From: Gemmataceae bacterium
Lineage (GTDB): Bacteria > Planctomycetota > Planctomycetia > Gemmatales > Gemmataceae
NCBI GenBank assembly: GCA_947474875.1
Contig: CANJKY010000024.1
Span: 1 to 12,871 of the forward strand
DNA length: 12,871 nt
Reading direction: 5' to 3'
How positions within the stretch are numbered: the first letter of the stretch is position 1; each line of letters opens with the position of its first letter. The position numbers and the translations under genes are program-made. Below the pieces are notes generated by a model, which was not told the DNA's origin, searched no databases, and saw nothing but the letters and a program-made list of their open reading frames with translations. Below, piece after piece: positions 12,814 to 12,871 of this stretch.

Positions 12814-12871
12814 GTAGGGTGGGTCCGGTCCGGTGAGGACCGAGACCCACGGGATTTCCGACGTGGGTCTC
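12814..12871. repeat. GTAG-headed compound palindrome at the window end
   Basis: GTAG (12814-12817) heads a long imperfect palindrome: GTGGGTC (12819-12825) with GACCCAC (12844-12850), and inside it GGTCC (12827-12831) with GGACC (12837-12841). The same middle arm, GAGACCCAC (12842-12850), also pairs perfectly over 9 bp with GTGGGTCTC (12863-12871) around 12 nt. The two hairpins exclude each other. It lies 15 nt after the stop at 12798 and may continue beyond the window. It could act as a transcript end, but no T tract is seen. Confidence 0.6.

Noticed and set aside
1..12871. CRISPR array, tRNA, rRNA or insertion sequence
   Set aside because: No regularly spaced direct repeats, no cloverleaf with the T-loop consensus, no rRNA segments, and no transposase-like frame were seen; the palindromes are the only mobile-like elements.

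Overview
The window is high-GC bacterial DNA and most likely comes from a planctomycete of the Gemmata group (Gemmataceae). The signs are strong G/C third-position bias with long antisense shadow frames, a surface protein whose N-terminus carries the LxLExLExRExP-type motif typical of exported planctomycete proteins, several predicted exported proteins of unknown role, a very large exported protein with macroglobulin-like beta domains, and a soluble Hanks-type kinase. This taxonomic call rests on protein style, not on a marker gene.

Layout, left to right. (1) 1-141, minus: the N-terminal end of nucleoside diphosphate kinase (GTG start), cut by the window edge. (2) 372-1769, plus: a beta-rich exported or surface protein, divergent from ndk and with a strong Shine-Dalgarno. 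(3) 1851-2462, plus: a small exported protein with a charged tail, followed by a likely intrinsic terminator at 2483-2521. (4) 2653-9087, plus: a 2144-residue exported protein with alpha-helical, macroglobulin-like and TPR-like regions and two flexible linkers; it fills half of the window. (5) 9088-9417: non-coding, with a perfect 27-bp inverted repeat and two smaller hairpins. (6) 9418-10428, plus: a serine/threonine protein kinase, convergent with (7) 10442-10813, minus: a thioredoxin-like [2Fe-2S] ferredoxin. (8) 10814-11006: a divergent regulatory region holding two GTAG-headed palindromes. (9) 11007-12053, plus: an exported metallo-beta-lactamase-fold hydrolase, followed at 43 nt by (10) 12097-12798, plus: an unrecognised GTG-start protein, probably exported. 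(11) 12814-12871: another GTAG-headed palindrome that reaches the window end.

The genes do not form one clear pathway. Most seem to be separate transcription units; the best operon candidate is the hydrolase plus the small protein after it. The most distinctive non-coding signal is a set of palindromes each headed by GTAG, the layout of REP elements mobilised by RAYT (Y1-type) transposases. Two of them differ only by paired changes that keep the stem intact, plus one loop base. The most distinctive protein is the giant macroglobulin-like one, which has no visible CxEQ thioester motif. I did not find a clearly new multi-gene system. The REP-like family, the giant protein and a shared leader layout (TAnnCT, a short leader, CGTC-ATG) are the points worth a second look.
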